From assembly GCA_902705865.1 (NCBI GenBank), contig CACSIO010000012.1, positions 558,001 to 622,000 of the forward strand: 64,000 nucleotides of DNA, given 5' to 3'. The DNA is from BD1-7 clade bacterium (GTDB lineage: Bacteria > Pseudomonadota > Gammaproteobacteria > Pseudomonadales > DT-91). Made by a program: the position numbers and the translations under genes. This document shows, piece after piece, positions 37,845 through 47,269 of the stretch. Under the pieces are notes generated by a model. It was not told the DNA's origin, made no database searches, and saw only the letters and a program-made list of their open reading frames with translations. Within the stretch, counting starts at the first letter, position 1, and each line of letters starts with the position of its first letter.

Positions 37845-38058
37845 GTATGATCCTGATTAAACGGGCTAAGTTGATGCAAACCTAGCGATTTCGTTTGTGG
37901 GATGCAAGGGCATTGCGATGATATGGATGGCCACTCAGGAGGCGACAAATCATCAATATGCCTATTTCGCGCATCTTTTAACTAATGTTTACTGAGTGTT
38001 TTTGTTAGAATCCGGCCATCGATATAACAATCATAAAAATGAATGAAGGGCGCCTGCT

Positions 38059-38982
38059 GTGAGTAATACTGATGATGCAGTGACTGATGAAATCATGGAG
38101 ATCTTCAGTGAGGAAGTTGCTGAAGTTCTCGTCCTGATGGATGAAAACCTTGCTGATTGGAAGCAAAACCCCGAAAACGATAAAGCATTGAAAGAAGTGC
38201 GTCGGGCGTTTCACACATTGAAGGGTAGTGGCCGTATGGTTCAGGCCTTTGATCTTGGTGAATTGGCGTGGGCCGTTGAGAGCTTGCTTAATAGCGTTAT
38301 TGAAGGCTCCCAGAAACCGATTCATGCTATTTTCGAATTATTAGCGGATGTTCGCCCCGTTATTCCGAAGCTTTTGAGTGCTTTTGAAAGTGGTTCGTCT
38401 GCCAGCGACGTTGGTGTTCCGCTGCATGACTTTATCCAACGTGCAGAAGACATTCCCCATGAGAGGGGCCCGGTATACGATCCGCAAACCGGGCAAGAGA
38501 CATCGGATGCGCCAATGGACGACGCAAATGATCGTGCCGTACAAACCGCAGAACTTGATTTGCTTGCAGTGCGGGTAAACCAGTTTGATGATCAATTAGT
38601 GAAGCTTAAAGCCCAGCTGTCTGGGTTGACTGGCGAACTTGCAATTGCGCAGAAGTTGCAGCAAAGCTCGCCTAAACGCCAAGAAGTTGAAGCGGTTAAG
38701 CGTCAAGCAGATAGCTTAGGGCGTGAAATCAACGACCTTAAGTACTTCGTCAAAAATTCCACTGAACAAACTCAGCAGCAAATTCAGGATGTACAGCAAC
38801 AGACACAGAAAAATGTGTCTGAGAAACTGGGTGATTTGGATAAATACCGTGATCGCATGATGGGTGAGATGGATAAACGTCTCGAAAAACACACCCAGGA
38901 TATGAACGTCGTTGCCTTGAAGGGAGCCTTTGCGGCTTTCAGCTTGAGTGCACTAATGATTATTGTGTTGGTGATGGGGTAA
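38059..38982 (+). CDS. Membrane-anchored Hpt (histidine phosphotransfer) protein
   Basis: 307 residues from GTG 38059 with AAGG upstream. Residues 10-110 are an Hpt domain with RRAFHTLKGSGRM, His52 being the phospho-acceptor, strongly resembling Hpt modules of ChpA/PilL chemotaxis-like kinases. A long helical coiled coil (about 170-280, rich in Gln/Lys) follows, and the protein ends in one membrane segment (about 286-306, AFSLSALMIIVLVMG). So a phosphotransfer module is tethered to the inner membrane by its C-terminus. No kinase or receiver gene is adjacent. A run of nine C follows the stop. Confidence 0.85.
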   Translation: MSNTDDAVTDEIMEIFSEEVAEVLVLMDENLADWKQNPENDKALKEVRRAFHTLKGSGRMVQAFDLGELAWAVESLLNSVIEGSQKPIHAIFELLADVRPVIPKLLSAFESGSSASDVGVPLHDFIQRAEDIPHERGPVYDPQTGQETSDAPMDDANDRAVQTAELDLLAVRVNQFDDQLVKLKAQLSGLTGELAIAQKLQQSSPKRQEVEAVKRQADSLGREINDLKYFVKNSTEQTQQQIQDVQQQTQKNVSEKLGDLDKYRDRMMGEMDKRLEKHTQDMNVVALKGAFAAFSLSALMIIVLVMG

Positions 38983-39067
38983 TCCCCCCCCCTCGCTGAT
39001 TACCGATTATTCAGTGCGCAGGGTACCTAAAGTGGGTATTCCTGAACGGCCTGCCAGTCAACATTAA

Positions 39068-39140
39068 GCGCCTGCTTAAGTAATTTCTGCTAACTTTCAT
39101 CAGATAGCGATTTTGCCGGCAGGCGTTTATTTTTTTATGC
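39068..39140 (+). promoter_or_regulatory. Possible attenuator-like hairpin upstream of leuA
   Basis: CGCCTGC (39069-39075) can pair with GCAGGCG (39119-39125), followed by TTTATTTTTTTA, about 40 bases before the leuA ATG. A reading frame rich in Leu codons ends just before it but has no standard start. It may be a terminator for the Hpt gene or part of leucine control; neither is proven. Confidence 0.3.
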
Positions 39141-39182
39141 CCCGAATTTCGCTACACTACGCGCTCAGCGTGGAGCAAGATA

Positions 39183-40727
39183 ATGAGCAAAGATAAATTA
39201 GTAATTTTCGACACAACCCTGCGTGATGGCGAACAAAGCCCGGGTGCGTCGATGACCAAAGAAGAAAAAATCCGTATTGCCACCATGTTGGAAAAAATGC
39301 GGGTTGATGTTATCGAAGCAGGTTTTGCAATTGCAAGCCCAGGTGACTTCGAAGCGGTAAAAGCAGTTGCCGAGACGGTTAAAGATAGCCGTATCTGTAG
39401 TCTTTCACGGGCTAATCGCAAAGATATCGAGCGTGCCGGCGAAGCACTCAAGAACGCCAACGCTAGTCGAATCCATACCTTTATCGCGACATCACCGATC
39501 CATATGAAGCACAAGCTGCGCATGGAGCCTGATGCCGTGGTTGAGCGCGCGGTGGATGCTGTTCGATATGCGCGTAATTTTACTGACGACGTTGAGTTTT
39601 CTTGTGAAGATGCCAGTCGTACAGAGTTTGATTTTATGTGCCGTGTCATCGAGCAAGCGATTAAGGCAGGTGCAACCACGATAAACATTCCTGATACAGT
39701 CGGATATGGTGAACCAGGTGAATATGGCCGAGTGATCGGTGATTTGATTCGAAACATCCCCAATGCTGACAAAGCCATTTTCTCGGTTCACTGTCACAAC
39801 GACCTCGGCCTTGCGGTTGCTAATTCACTGTCGGCAGTTATGAACGGTGCTAGACAGGTTGAGTGTACGATCAATGGCCTAGGTGAACGTGCGGGTAACT
39901 GTTCTTTGGAAGAAGTCGTGATGGCGGTACGTACCCGTCATGATTTATTCCCGGTAGAAACAACTATTCAAACTGAGCACATTGTGCCGGCGTCTCGCCT
40001 CGTTTCGTCGATTACAGGGTTTCCGGTTCAACCTAACAAAGCGATTGTGGGTGCTAATGCGTTTGCTCATGAAGCAGGCATCCATCAGGACGGCGTACTG
40101 AAACATCGTGAAACCTACGAAATTATGCGTGCTCAGGACGTCGGTTGGGGAGATAACCGTTTGGTCTTGGGTAAGCATTCAGGTCGAGCTGCGTTTAAGG
40201 CGCGCTTGGATGCATTGGCGATTAGTACGGATGATGCTGATGAGTTGAATGCTTTATTTGATCGCTTCAAAGTGCTTGCCGACAAAAAGCATGAAGTTTT
40301 CGATGAAGATCTTCAAGCATTGGTCAGCGATGCACAGGAGACTGATGAATCCGGTTATCAATTAGAATCTATTGAATCGAGCTCTGCGACAGGGCGTAAA
40401 CCAACAGCTTCGATTACCTTGCTGCAAGACGGCAGTGAATTGTCTGCTGAAAGCGAAGGTGATGGCCCTGTTGATGCCGCGTTCAAAGCGATTGAATCCG
40501 TTGTTCACAGCGGTGCTGAGCTGAAATTGTATTCAGTGAATGCCATTACTAAAGGCACAGACTCACAAGGTGAAGTTACTGTGCGTTTAGAGCGTGATGG
40601 TGTGATTGTTAATGGTCAGGGCGCTGATACGGACATTATCGTTGCTTCTGTGAAGGCTTATCTGGATGCGGTGAACACGCTGAATGCCGGATTGCTGCGC
40701 GCGCACCCACAAAAAGACGGCGTATAG
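39183..40727 (+). CDS. leuA: 2-isopropylmalate synthase
   Basis: 514 residues, the usual length of the proteobacterial enzyme. It condenses acetyl-CoA with 2-oxoisovalerate, the first step to leucine. Seen: [16 protein letters not shown] at the start, metal site [29 protein letters not shown], and [10 protein letters not shown]. The C-terminal 120 residues match the LeuA allosteric (leucine feedback) domain. A GGAG ribosome site precedes the ATG. The HolD-like gene starts two bases after its stop, so leuA leads the holD-like/rimI operon. Confidence 0.97.
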   Translation: MSKDKLVIFDTTLRDGEQSPGASMTKEEKIRIATMLEKMRVDVIEAGFAIASPGDFEAVKAVAETVKDSRICSLSRANRKDIERAGEALKNANASRIHTFIATSPIHMKHKLRMEPDAVVERAVDAVRYARNFTDDVEFSCEDASRTEFDFMCRVIEQAIKAGATTINIPDTVGYGEPGEYGRVIGDLIRNIPNADKAIFSVHCHNDLGLAVANSLSAVMNGARQVECTINGLGERAGNCSLEEVVMAVRTRHDLFPVETTIQTEHIVPASRLVSSITGFPVQPNKAIVGANAFAHEAGIHQDGVLKHRETYEIMRAQDVGWGDNRLVLGKHSGRAAFKARLDALAISTDDADELNALFDRFKVLADKKHEVFDEDLQALVSDAQETDESGYQLESIESSSATGRKPTASITLLQDGSELSAESEGDGPVDAAFKAIESVVHSGAELKLYSVNAITKGTDSQGEVTVRLERDGVIVNGQGADTDIIVASVKAYLDAVNTLNAGLLRAHPQKDGV

Positions 40728-40729
40728 TT

Positions 40730-41620
40730 ATGCAAGAATGGCAACGGGCAGAATGTCTTGAAGCAATGGGGTTGCGAGTATTCCAGCCTCGCTTTGAGTT
40801 GCTTGGTGCCAAGCCTTCGGCCGTTCTTGATGCGGATGAGTTCGGTGCAACTGCAGTTCCGGAGACAGCACCGAGTCGCGTAGAGTCATCGATATCGTCT
40901 GCGGGGCAGGGTAGCCCGAAGGCCGCCAGCGATATTCTTCGAGACATTGCTCAAGATGCAGACGCACCGAAGCCTGACTCAACGCCTAAACAGAATACCT
41001 CGGGCATTGGTCAGTCAGTTTTGGCCGATGCTGGTATTGTGTCTGCACCCGTTGATGGCGCAGGCGGCCAGGATGCGTCTTTATCGTCGATTAAACGGAC
41101 CCTGAATCAACAACCCAAGCAACCCCAGACATCTGTCCTGCGCTATCGTTTGCGGATCGTAGCGATCGGCGATCTTATGATGATTCTAGAGCAGCCCACA
41201 CTTGAGTGGCTGGATGAATCCACCGCACTCAGCTTTTTTGCCGATCTGCATTTCGCACTGTTACGCCGCATGCCAGAGCGAGAGCAGATTGTTCAAGCTC
41301 AGTTTAACTGGCCGCCGTCACGGCATCTGGGAGTTTTGGATAGCCCGGATGCTGCCAGAGAAATGCTCGGTGGCTTTATCGCCGAGCACGCGAACCAGCG
41401 GCAAGTATCCGCCTTTATGTTGTGGGGAAAACCCGTCAGCGATTATCTATTTGATAGCCCAATGGCGATTGATCAGCATGCGACTTATCTGAATACTCCT
41501 GTCCTACAATTAGCCAGTTTACAAGATTATTGGGCAGACCCTCTGCAAAAACGCCAACTGTGGCAGGCGATCAAACCGCTTGTGACTTCTTCTAGCAGTA
41601 CCAGTGCCAGCAGTGATTGA
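40730..41620 (+). CDS. holD: Divergent DNA polymerase III psi (HolD)-like protein
   Basis: 296 residues. The N-terminal 25 residues (ECLEAMGLRVFQPRFELLGA) follow the psi-subunit pattern 'x-LxxMGIxxWxLRxPxxLxG', and the last 35 residues (NTPVLQLASLQDYWADPLQ then KRQLWQAIKPLV) parallel the HolD end 'SPALTDLRANPTARAALWQQI'. Between them is a Ser/Pro/Gln-rich linker (about 45-135), making it twice the size of the E. coli protein. Position supports it: rimI overlaps its 3' end, as holD-rimI do in E. coli. Psi joins the clamp loader to chi and SSB. Identity is by motif and synteny, not by a search. Confidence 0.68.
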   Translation: MQEWQRAECLEAMGLRVFQPRFELLGAKPSAVLDADEFGATAVPETAPSRVESSISSAGQGSPKAASDILRDIAQDADAPKPDSTPKQNTSGIGQSVLADAGIVSAPVDGAGGQDASLSSIKRTLNQQPKQPQTSVLRYRLRIVAIGDLMMILEQPTLEWLDESTALSFFADLHFALLRRMPEREQIVQAQFNWPPSRHLGVLDSPDAAREMLGGFIAEHANQRQVSAFMLWGKPVSDYLFDSPMAIDQHATYLNTPVLQLASLQDYWADPLQKRQLWQAIKPLVTSSSSTSASSD

Positions 41621-42074
41621 TTTTCGTCTTGCGACGCTCAATGATCTTGATTCGATGGCCTTGCTGGAAGCCGCTGCCGGCTATTCTCGCTGGACCTCTG
41701 ACGCAATACGTACAGCGCTAGAACGACACTCGGTCTGGTTGTGCATTGAGCGGAACCACAGCGATGAAATGCTATGTGGCTTTGCGATTTTCAGCCGAGT
41801 GTTGGATGAAGCAGAGCTACTCAATATCGTTATTGATCCGGGATATCAGGGTCGCTCGTTAGGGTCACGATTATTGGCGTGGAGCTTTTCGAATCTCTCC
41901 GACGACGGCATTTGCCATTGTTTTCTCGAAGTAGGTCAGGATAATGGGCCGGCAATTGCGCTCTATGAAAAGCTGGGCTTTAAGCTAGAAGGGCGTCGTA
42001 AAGGCTATTACAAAAAATCTGATAGCCGAATTGATGCATTGATATACTGCAAAAATCTCGATAAACCGAATTAG
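41604..42074 (+). CDS. rimI: Ribosomal protein S18-alanine N-acetyltransferase
   Basis: 156 residues, GNAT fold. Acetyl-CoA loop VIDPGYQGRSLGSRLL, then CFLEVGQDNGPAIALYEKLGF and GRRKGYY, the RimI signature. It acetylates the N-terminal Ala of S18. The GTG start at 41604 lies inside the holD-like gene (17-base overlap); a GTG at 41613 is also possible. Followed 12 bases later by an unknown gene. Confidence 0.9.
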   Translation: MPAVIDFRLATLNDLDSMALLEAAAGYSRWTSDAIRTALERHSVWLCIERNHSDEMLCGFAIFSRVLDEAELLNIVIDPGYQGRSLGSRLLAWSFSNLSDDGICHCFLEVGQDNGPAIALYEKLGFKLEGRRKGYYKKSDSRIDALIYCKNLDKPN

Positions 42075-42086
42075 AAATACAGGCCT

Positions 42087-42611
42087 ATGAGCATGAAACA
42101 AATTACGACTGACGCCTGGATGATGTTGCTGCCGGAAGAATGGCACGCTGAACAGGATGATGAAACCATTGTGATCACTGACGAAGATGAAGTCAGTGTG
42201 ATCGAAATTTCTACCTTGTTGCCTGAAAAACGTGTCAGTGTTGATGAATTGCTGCAGGTAATGACTGAAGGGCGGGGCCATAAAACGTTATTGGCTGAAC
42301 TTGATGCGCTTTACAGTGAATTTGAAGAAGACGATATGTACTGGCGAGAGTGGTTCTGCAAGGCAGATAACTGTGTCATTGCCGTTAGCCATGGTACCGA
42401 TATCGATAACCGTGGCATGGATGATTCGACGGTTGACGAAATACTGTCCACGTTAGCGATGCAGTCGGAATCAGAAAACGAAGAACCGGAGCAAGAACGA
42501 CCGAAGAAAAGCACTCAAAATTCCAATAAAGGGCAAAAGAAGTCGCCGAAAAGCGCGTCTCAGAAAGCACCAGCCGAGAAGCCGGCAGCGCCTTCACCTT
42601 GGAAAAAATAA
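42087..42611 (+). CDS. Unknown acidic protein with a basic, disordered tail
   Basis: 174 residues. Residues 1-125 form a compact acidic part (DAWMMLLPEEWHAEQDDE, EEDDMYWREWFCKAD) with no signal peptide; the last 45 are Lys/Pro/Gln/Ser-rich (KKSPKSASQKAPAEKPAAP), probably disordered. It closely follows rimI and ends 69 bases before the convergent sbcC. I do not recognise the family. Confidence 0.72.
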   Translation: MSMKQITTDAWMMLLPEEWHAEQDDETIVITDEDEVSVIEISTLLPEKRVSVDELLQVMTEGRGHKTLLAELDALYSEFEEDDMYWREWFCKADNCVIAVSHGTDIDNRGMDDSTVDEILSTLAMQSESENEEPEQERPKKSTQNSNKGQKKSPKSASQKAPAEKPAAPSPWKK

Positions 42612-42680
42612 CCCGCTCGCTCATACCTTTTAGCGGCTCAATTTTTATGACTACATCTTAGTGAAGGAAGCGGATCATGG

Positions 42681-45600
42681 CTATGTATTTAGGCTGATCC
42701 GGCTTCCCGCTGCAGTGGCGTTGATGTCTATCCTCAATGCCATCTGATCTTTAAGTTCAGAAACATGGGAAATGACGCCAATCATGCGACCGGCTTGCTG
42801 TAGATCAATCAGTGTCTTGATCGCCAGATCCAGTGATTCCTGATCCAAACTCCCAAAGCCCTCATCAATAAAGAGCGTTTCTAAACGAATCCCCCCCGCA
42901 TAAGCCTGTACAACGTCCGAAAGCCCTAACGCCAGAGATAGGGCGGCCATAAATGATTCGCCCCCAGACAAGGTCGCTACCGATCGTGTCTTGCCGGTGT
43001 ACGCATCTTCGACTTCAAGCTCAAGGCCTGATGCCTTATTGCCCTTAGCGCGTTCTTCTTTGCGCAATAGTTGATAGCGACCTTTGCTCATGAGTCGCAA
43101 TCGTTGCGAGGCTTCCAGTAATACATCGTCGAGTAATACGCTCAATACAAATCGTTGCAAGCTAAGGCGTTGAGCATTGTTACCGGAGGCGACATCGGCT
43201 AACGTGCCGATCGTGGCATAGGCGTCTTCAAGTGCTTTGTTGTCTGCCTGAAGCGCGGCAAGTTTTGTCGCAACCTCTTTTTGCGCGGTTAAGCGGCGGT
43301 TCGCTTGGGTCCACTCATTGAGTACTTGCTGGTAATTGACTTCTGCGGAGTTCACGGTTTGTTCAAGCTGTTTAAGGTCGGGTTCGGCTTTGTCCTGCAA
43401 ACGCTCGGATTGCTCGATGACCTGGGCTTTGACGCTCAAACATTGTTGCTCCCAGTGGCGAATGTTTTCTGCCAGAGATTGGTGGAGTTCTTCATTTAGT
43501 ACACTGTCTTGAAAATGAGCATCGTCGCTAAAGCCGGCATCATTAAGACGTTGCTGCCAGTGTTCGAGTCGTTCGTTCAAACTCTTTTGGAGGTCGTTTG
43601 TTGTCGCGATTTGGTGTTTCAGCGCAGAGTCGCTACTTGCCTTTTCAGCACTGTGTTGCTGGAATGCTTGCTGCGCGGAATTTGCGTGTTGATGCGCGTG
43701 TTGAATCTTGTCAGACAAGGATTGGCAGGCTTGCGCCAACGCATGGCTGTTACGCAGGTTCACTGGCACATCATTTTGCAGAGTTTGCACCTGCTGGTTA
43801 CTCGCCGCTAACGATTGATTATGTTGTTGATGACGCTCGGATGCCTGTCGCCATTGTTGGTTAAGCTGATCAAGCTCTTTGTGAGCTTGGTCAAGTTGAG
43901 TGACCAGCCCGGATTTTTCTGTCGCTAACGCGGATAGTCGTTCATGTTCGCGTTTTGCCGCTTGATACTGCTCTCTCAAGGTTGCTGTTGATTGTTCAGC
44001 CACTGCACCCAATTGTGTTTTTTGATCGATGATATATTGGCGGGCAGTCTCGCATTGGCCCACAAGCTGGGCAATCTCAGTATTTAGTTGCTCTAATTGC
44101 TGACGGCTGCCGTGCATTTGTTGCTCTGCTGCCTGCAAGGCCTGTTCTGTGACCACTTCTTGGTAGTCAACGACGGCCGGGTGAGGGTGTTCACAGCTGC
44201 CACACACTGGGCACGGCGCGTCGGGTTGCAATGCTCTGGCCAGTGAAGCAGCCTGGCCAGCATGCCATTTCATCTGTAGCGTTTGCCAGTGTCGTTGATG
44301 GTCGTCAAAAACCTGTTGCTGGCGAGCTTGCTGTTTGGTTTTTTCTTCGCGTTGGCGCTCTAGTGGATTTAGCGTTTCAATGGCATCGTCTAGTTGGCGT
44401 CGTTGTGTGCCCTGCCTTTTGATTGCACTGATTGTTTCCATGGCTTGGGCGAGGATCGTTTCGTCGACGTTAATCGTGGCTAGACGTTGTTTCTTTAGCT
44501 GCGTGTTTTGCTGCAGGCTGTCTAGTTTCACTGAAACTTGCTGCTCTTCATTTTTTGCAGCATCTCGTTGTTGTTCAAGCTCTTTCTGTTGCTGCAATGC
44601 ATCATTGAGCTGCTTGATTTTAGGTTCTAGAGCCTGCAATTGGCTCAGTTCGATCTGCCATTGGTTGACGGCCTCAAGATTTTTTTGGCTTTCGTTCCAG
44701 GCAATTTCAGATTGTTTGAGGTTGTTATTCGCGGTATTGCATTGGTTTTCGAGCGCGGCGGTTTGCTGAGCTGCACGGTTGACCTGCTGACGAAGATCAG
44801 CCAATTGCTGTGAATACGGGGCGAGTTTATCGGCTTGTAGTGCACGTTCCAGCCGAGCTTTGCTTGCATCAATGTTGGGTGTTTGTGCAACGAGGCCAGC
44901 TTGTTGTGCTTTTTTGTCGGCAAGGGCGGTGAATTGATCCGCTAGATGTTTGCTTTGAGTCAGTTGTTGTTGAAGGTGAGTTTTTTGTTGGTCCGCCGCT
45001 TCCTTTTTAGTACTTGCTGCCTTGTAGCTTTCTTCTTCCTCGGCAATTTGTTCCGCCAGTTGATCTGCATTGTCTAGGTCAATACTCGAAAGCAAACCTG
45101 CTGTTTGTTGCTGCAGATTATTGACGTCTGTGCGGATGGTTGCGGCTTTGTCTTTCAACGCTTCTTCAATTCGCTTGTAGAAGCCGGTTTGGAACAGGCG
45201 GCTGAAAATCTTTTCACGTTCGCTGGAATCTGCCATCAGAAACTCGCGGAATTTACCTTGTGGCAACACCATCACCTGACGAAATTGATCGACGTTGAGG
45301 CCGGTAAGGTCTTCGATCATACGTGTTGCTTCGCTGGTCTTCTTGCTCACCAGTAAGGTTTCGTTATCGTCTTCTACCAGTGTGAGCGTCGCTTCGGCCG
45401 CTTTTTCTGTGGTGCCTTCGCCGCGTTTTTTGGCAATACGTTGGGCGGGTATACGGCGAATGCGGTACTGTTTTTGGCCGAGTTGGAATAACAACTCAAC
45501 GTGCGTGGTGACATCGTCATCGGCAAAGTCGCAGCGCATGGCCTGGGCTTCACGATCTTTGTTGGTGGTTTGACCATAAAGAGCAAAGCAAATCGCATCG

Positions 45601-45734
45601 AGAATCGAGCTTTTGCCTGCGCCGGTTGGGCCATTGATCAAAAACAGCGGGTTTTCGCCAAGGCGGGTGAAATCCAGCGTTTCTTCGCCTGCAAACGGTC
45701 CGAATGCCCGGATGGTGAGTAAAACCGGTTTCAT
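42681..45734 (-). CDS. sbcC: SbcC, ATPase subunit of the SbcCD nuclease
   Basis: 1,017 residues. Walker A GPTGAGKSS (residues 35-43) with Q-loop region, a long Gln-rich coiled coil, the zinc hook CPVC near residue 507, a returning coiled coil, and the ABC signature LSGGESFMAALSLALGLSD followed by Walker B LETLFIDEGFGSLD. With SbcD it forms the Mre11/Rad50-type nuclease that opens hairpins and processes DNA ends. It overlaps the end of sbcD by four bases, giving tight coupling. A run of seven C lies at 42892-42898. Confidence 0.97.
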   Translation of the reverse strand: MKPVLLTIRAFGPFAGEETLDFTRLGENPLFLINGPTGAGKSSILDAICFALYGQTTNKDREAQAMRCDFADDDVTTHVELLFQLGQKQYRIRRIPAQRIAKKRGEGTTEKAAEATLTLVEDDNETLLVSKKTSEATRMIEDLTGLNVDQFRQVMVLPQGKFREFLMADSSEREKIFSRLFQTGFYKRIEEALKDKAATIRTDVNNLQQQTAGLLSSIDLDNADQLAEQIAEEEESYKAASTKKEAADQQKTHLQQQLTQSKHLADQFTALADKKAQQAGLVAQTPNIDASKARLERALQADKLAPYSQQLADLRQQVNRAAQQTAALENQCNTANNNLKQSEIAWNESQKNLEAVNQWQIELSQLQALEPKIKQLNDALQQQKELEQQRDAAKNEEQQVSVKLDSLQQNTQLKKQRLATINVDETILAQAMETISAIKRQGTQRRQLDDAIETLNPLERQREEKTKQQARQQQVFDDHQRHWQTLQMKWHAGQAASLARALQPDAPCPVCGSCEHPHPAVVDYQEVVTEQALQAAEQQMHGSRQQLEQLNTEIAQLVGQCETARQYIIDQKTQLGAVAEQSTATLREQYQAAKREHERLSALATEKSGLVTQLDQAHKELDQLNQQWRQASERHQQHNQSLAASNQQVQTLQNDVPVNLRNSHALAQACQSLSDKIQHAHQHANSAQQAFQQHSAEKASSDSALKHQIATTNDLQKSLNERLEHWQQRLNDAGFSDDAHFQDSVLNEELHQSLAENIRHWEQQCLSVKAQVIEQSERLQDKAEPDLKQLEQTVNSAEVNYQQVLNEWTQANRRLTAQKEVATKLAALQADNKALEDAYATIGTLADVASGNNAQRLSLQRFVLSVLLDDVLLEASQRLRLMSKGRYQLLRKEERAKGNKASGLELEVEDAYTGKTRSVATLSGGESFMAALSLALGLSDVVQAYAGGIRLETLFIDEGFGSLDQESLDLAIKTLIDLQQAGRMIGVISHVSELKDQMALRIDINATAAGSRISLNT

Positions 45735-46903
45735 GGTTTGTCTCCGCTATCGGTGCCTGTGTGCAATTGGTTGATCAGGTTTTCTAACGCCTCGGTTTGT
45801 GAGTCGCTCAGGTCGTGGCCGGTGGTTTGGCCGAAAAAATCGGCAAACATGCTCGCCTCTGAGCGCTTGAGTTGCTCTCTGTGAAGTTGGGCAGGTGCCA
45901 ATGTTTGCATCAGAGCGGTTTTCTCCAGCGCCAGAATGTTAGGGTAAACTTGTCGTAGCTTACCCATAGCATCGAGTATGGCGTGTTTGTCTTGTAGCCT
46001 AATGAGCAGGTAATCGTCTGTGGCGGAATCATCGGCAGCGTCATCGATAATGGTTTGGATCTCACCGTCGATAATGCGCATATCTCGATCAGCAATGAGT
46101 GGCAGGTGTTTGTGCTCCACTAGGCCGTTGTTATCAAACGTAACAAGTGTGGTGCCTTTCTTTTGATTGACTTCACTGAAGCTGTACTTCATTGGTGAGC
46201 CACTGTAGCGGATGTGTTCAGCGCCTTTATATTGAGGGCTGTGCAGGTGACCGAGAGCGACATAGCCAAAGTTTTCCATGCACTGATAATCCACACGTTC
46301 GGCACCGCCGATTGCGAGTGGTCGCTCGGATTCACAGGCCGACGCGCCATCAACGAAGCAATGGCTGATTAATACGGTGTTGCTTGCTGAGCCTTCTTTG
46401 AATACGGGGGATGTGCGTATTCGATCAACCATAAAGGTATGGGCGTCATTGTGGGTTTTGATGTCCGCTGCGTTAAACGTCAAGCGTACCTGTTCCGGGT
46501 CGTTATACGGTAGGCCGAAAAAAGCTACTTCTGTGCCGCTTTTACCTTTCAATATGACGGGGTTGGTTGCGTCTTGCAGGTCTCCAAAAATATAGATGCC
46601 TGCCGTCCTTAGCTGTCGAGCTGCGAAGCGCAATCGTTCAGCGCTATCGTGGTTGCCGGGGATGAGCAATATGGGAATATTCATCTCAACACTGATGGTG
46701 TGAAATACCTTGTCTAACAAGGCAACTGCCGATGCGGGAGGAACCGAACGATCGTAAAGGTCACCGGCGATAACCAATGCATCGACGTCGTGTTCACTGA
46801 GCTGCGCGATAATCCGATCAAGCATGGTGGCTTGGTCGTCAAGCAGCGAAACATTATGAAACTGGCGGCCGATATGCCAGTCAGAGGTATGAAGAAACTT
46901 CAT
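45731..46903 (-). CDS. sbcD: SbcD, nuclease subunit of SbcCD
   Basis: 390 residues. Calcineurin-like phosphoesterase motifs: HTSDWHIGR, VIAGDLYDRSVPP, LIPGNHDS, and GHLHSPQ, which carry the two-metal nuclease site. The C-terminal part supplies the capping and SbcC-binding domain. It is the first gene of the sbcDC pair on the minus strand and starts at ATG 46903. Confidence 0.97.
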   Translation of the reverse strand: MKFLHTSDWHIGRQFHNVSLLDDQATMLDRIIAQLSEHDVDALVIAGDLYDRSVPPASAVALLDKVFHTISVEMNIPILLIPGNHDSAERLRFAARQLRTAGIYIFGDLQDATNPVILKGKSGTEVAFFGLPYNDPEQVRLTFNAADIKTHNDAHTFMVDRIRTSPVFKEGSASNTVLISHCFVDGASACESERPLAIGGAERVDYQCMENFGYVALGHLHSPQYKGAEHIRYSGSPMKYSFSEVNQKKGTTLVTFDNNGLVEHKHLPLIADRDMRIIDGEIQTIIDDAADDSATDDYLLIRLQDKHAILDAMGKLRQVYPNILALEKTALMQTLAPAQLHREQLKRSEASMFADFFGQTTGHDLSDSQTEALENLINQLHTGTDSGDKP

Positions 46904-47269
46904 GATGATAAATCTATTAATGCAGTTGGTACGTAGTCTACGGGATGTTTGACCGTTTAAACATGGATATGCATCAAAACCAGCGGCATGCTTTGTAATG
47001 GAATTGTTATATGTTGCCGATATTGTCTTGATAGAAAGGCAATAAAATAACTTGTTCTACATAGTTCAATCGTTATCCCTTTGTCGTGATTTTTGGGTGG
47101 GTGGTGGCTTTACGTACTGTGTTTCAAGGTTTTATGTGACTACAAGCCTAATTGACCCTGCGGCTAGGAGTGCCATGGGGCGTTATATTTCAGTTCCGTG
47201 CATCTGTCGGATTATGTGCTATTCGTTTCAGAGCTTGGATTGCTCTTTTCGATGTGGAAACAAGGTTGT
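46904..47269. other. Divergent region between sbcD and the PhzF-like gene
   Basis: About 365 bases if the ATG at 47270 is the true start. It holds promoters for both directions and no recognisable gene, RNA or strong hairpin. A plus-strand frame at 47052-47630 overlaps the PhzF-like gene and looks spurious. Confidence 0.35.

Noticed and set aside
39000..39103. Leader peptide with Leu codons before leuA
   Set aside because: The frame has no ATG, GTG or TTG start, so it is kept only as a low-confidence lead, not as a gene.
43305..45722. Several plus-strand open frames opposite sbcC
   Set aside because: They are antisense to a strongly conserved gene and have no recognisable features.
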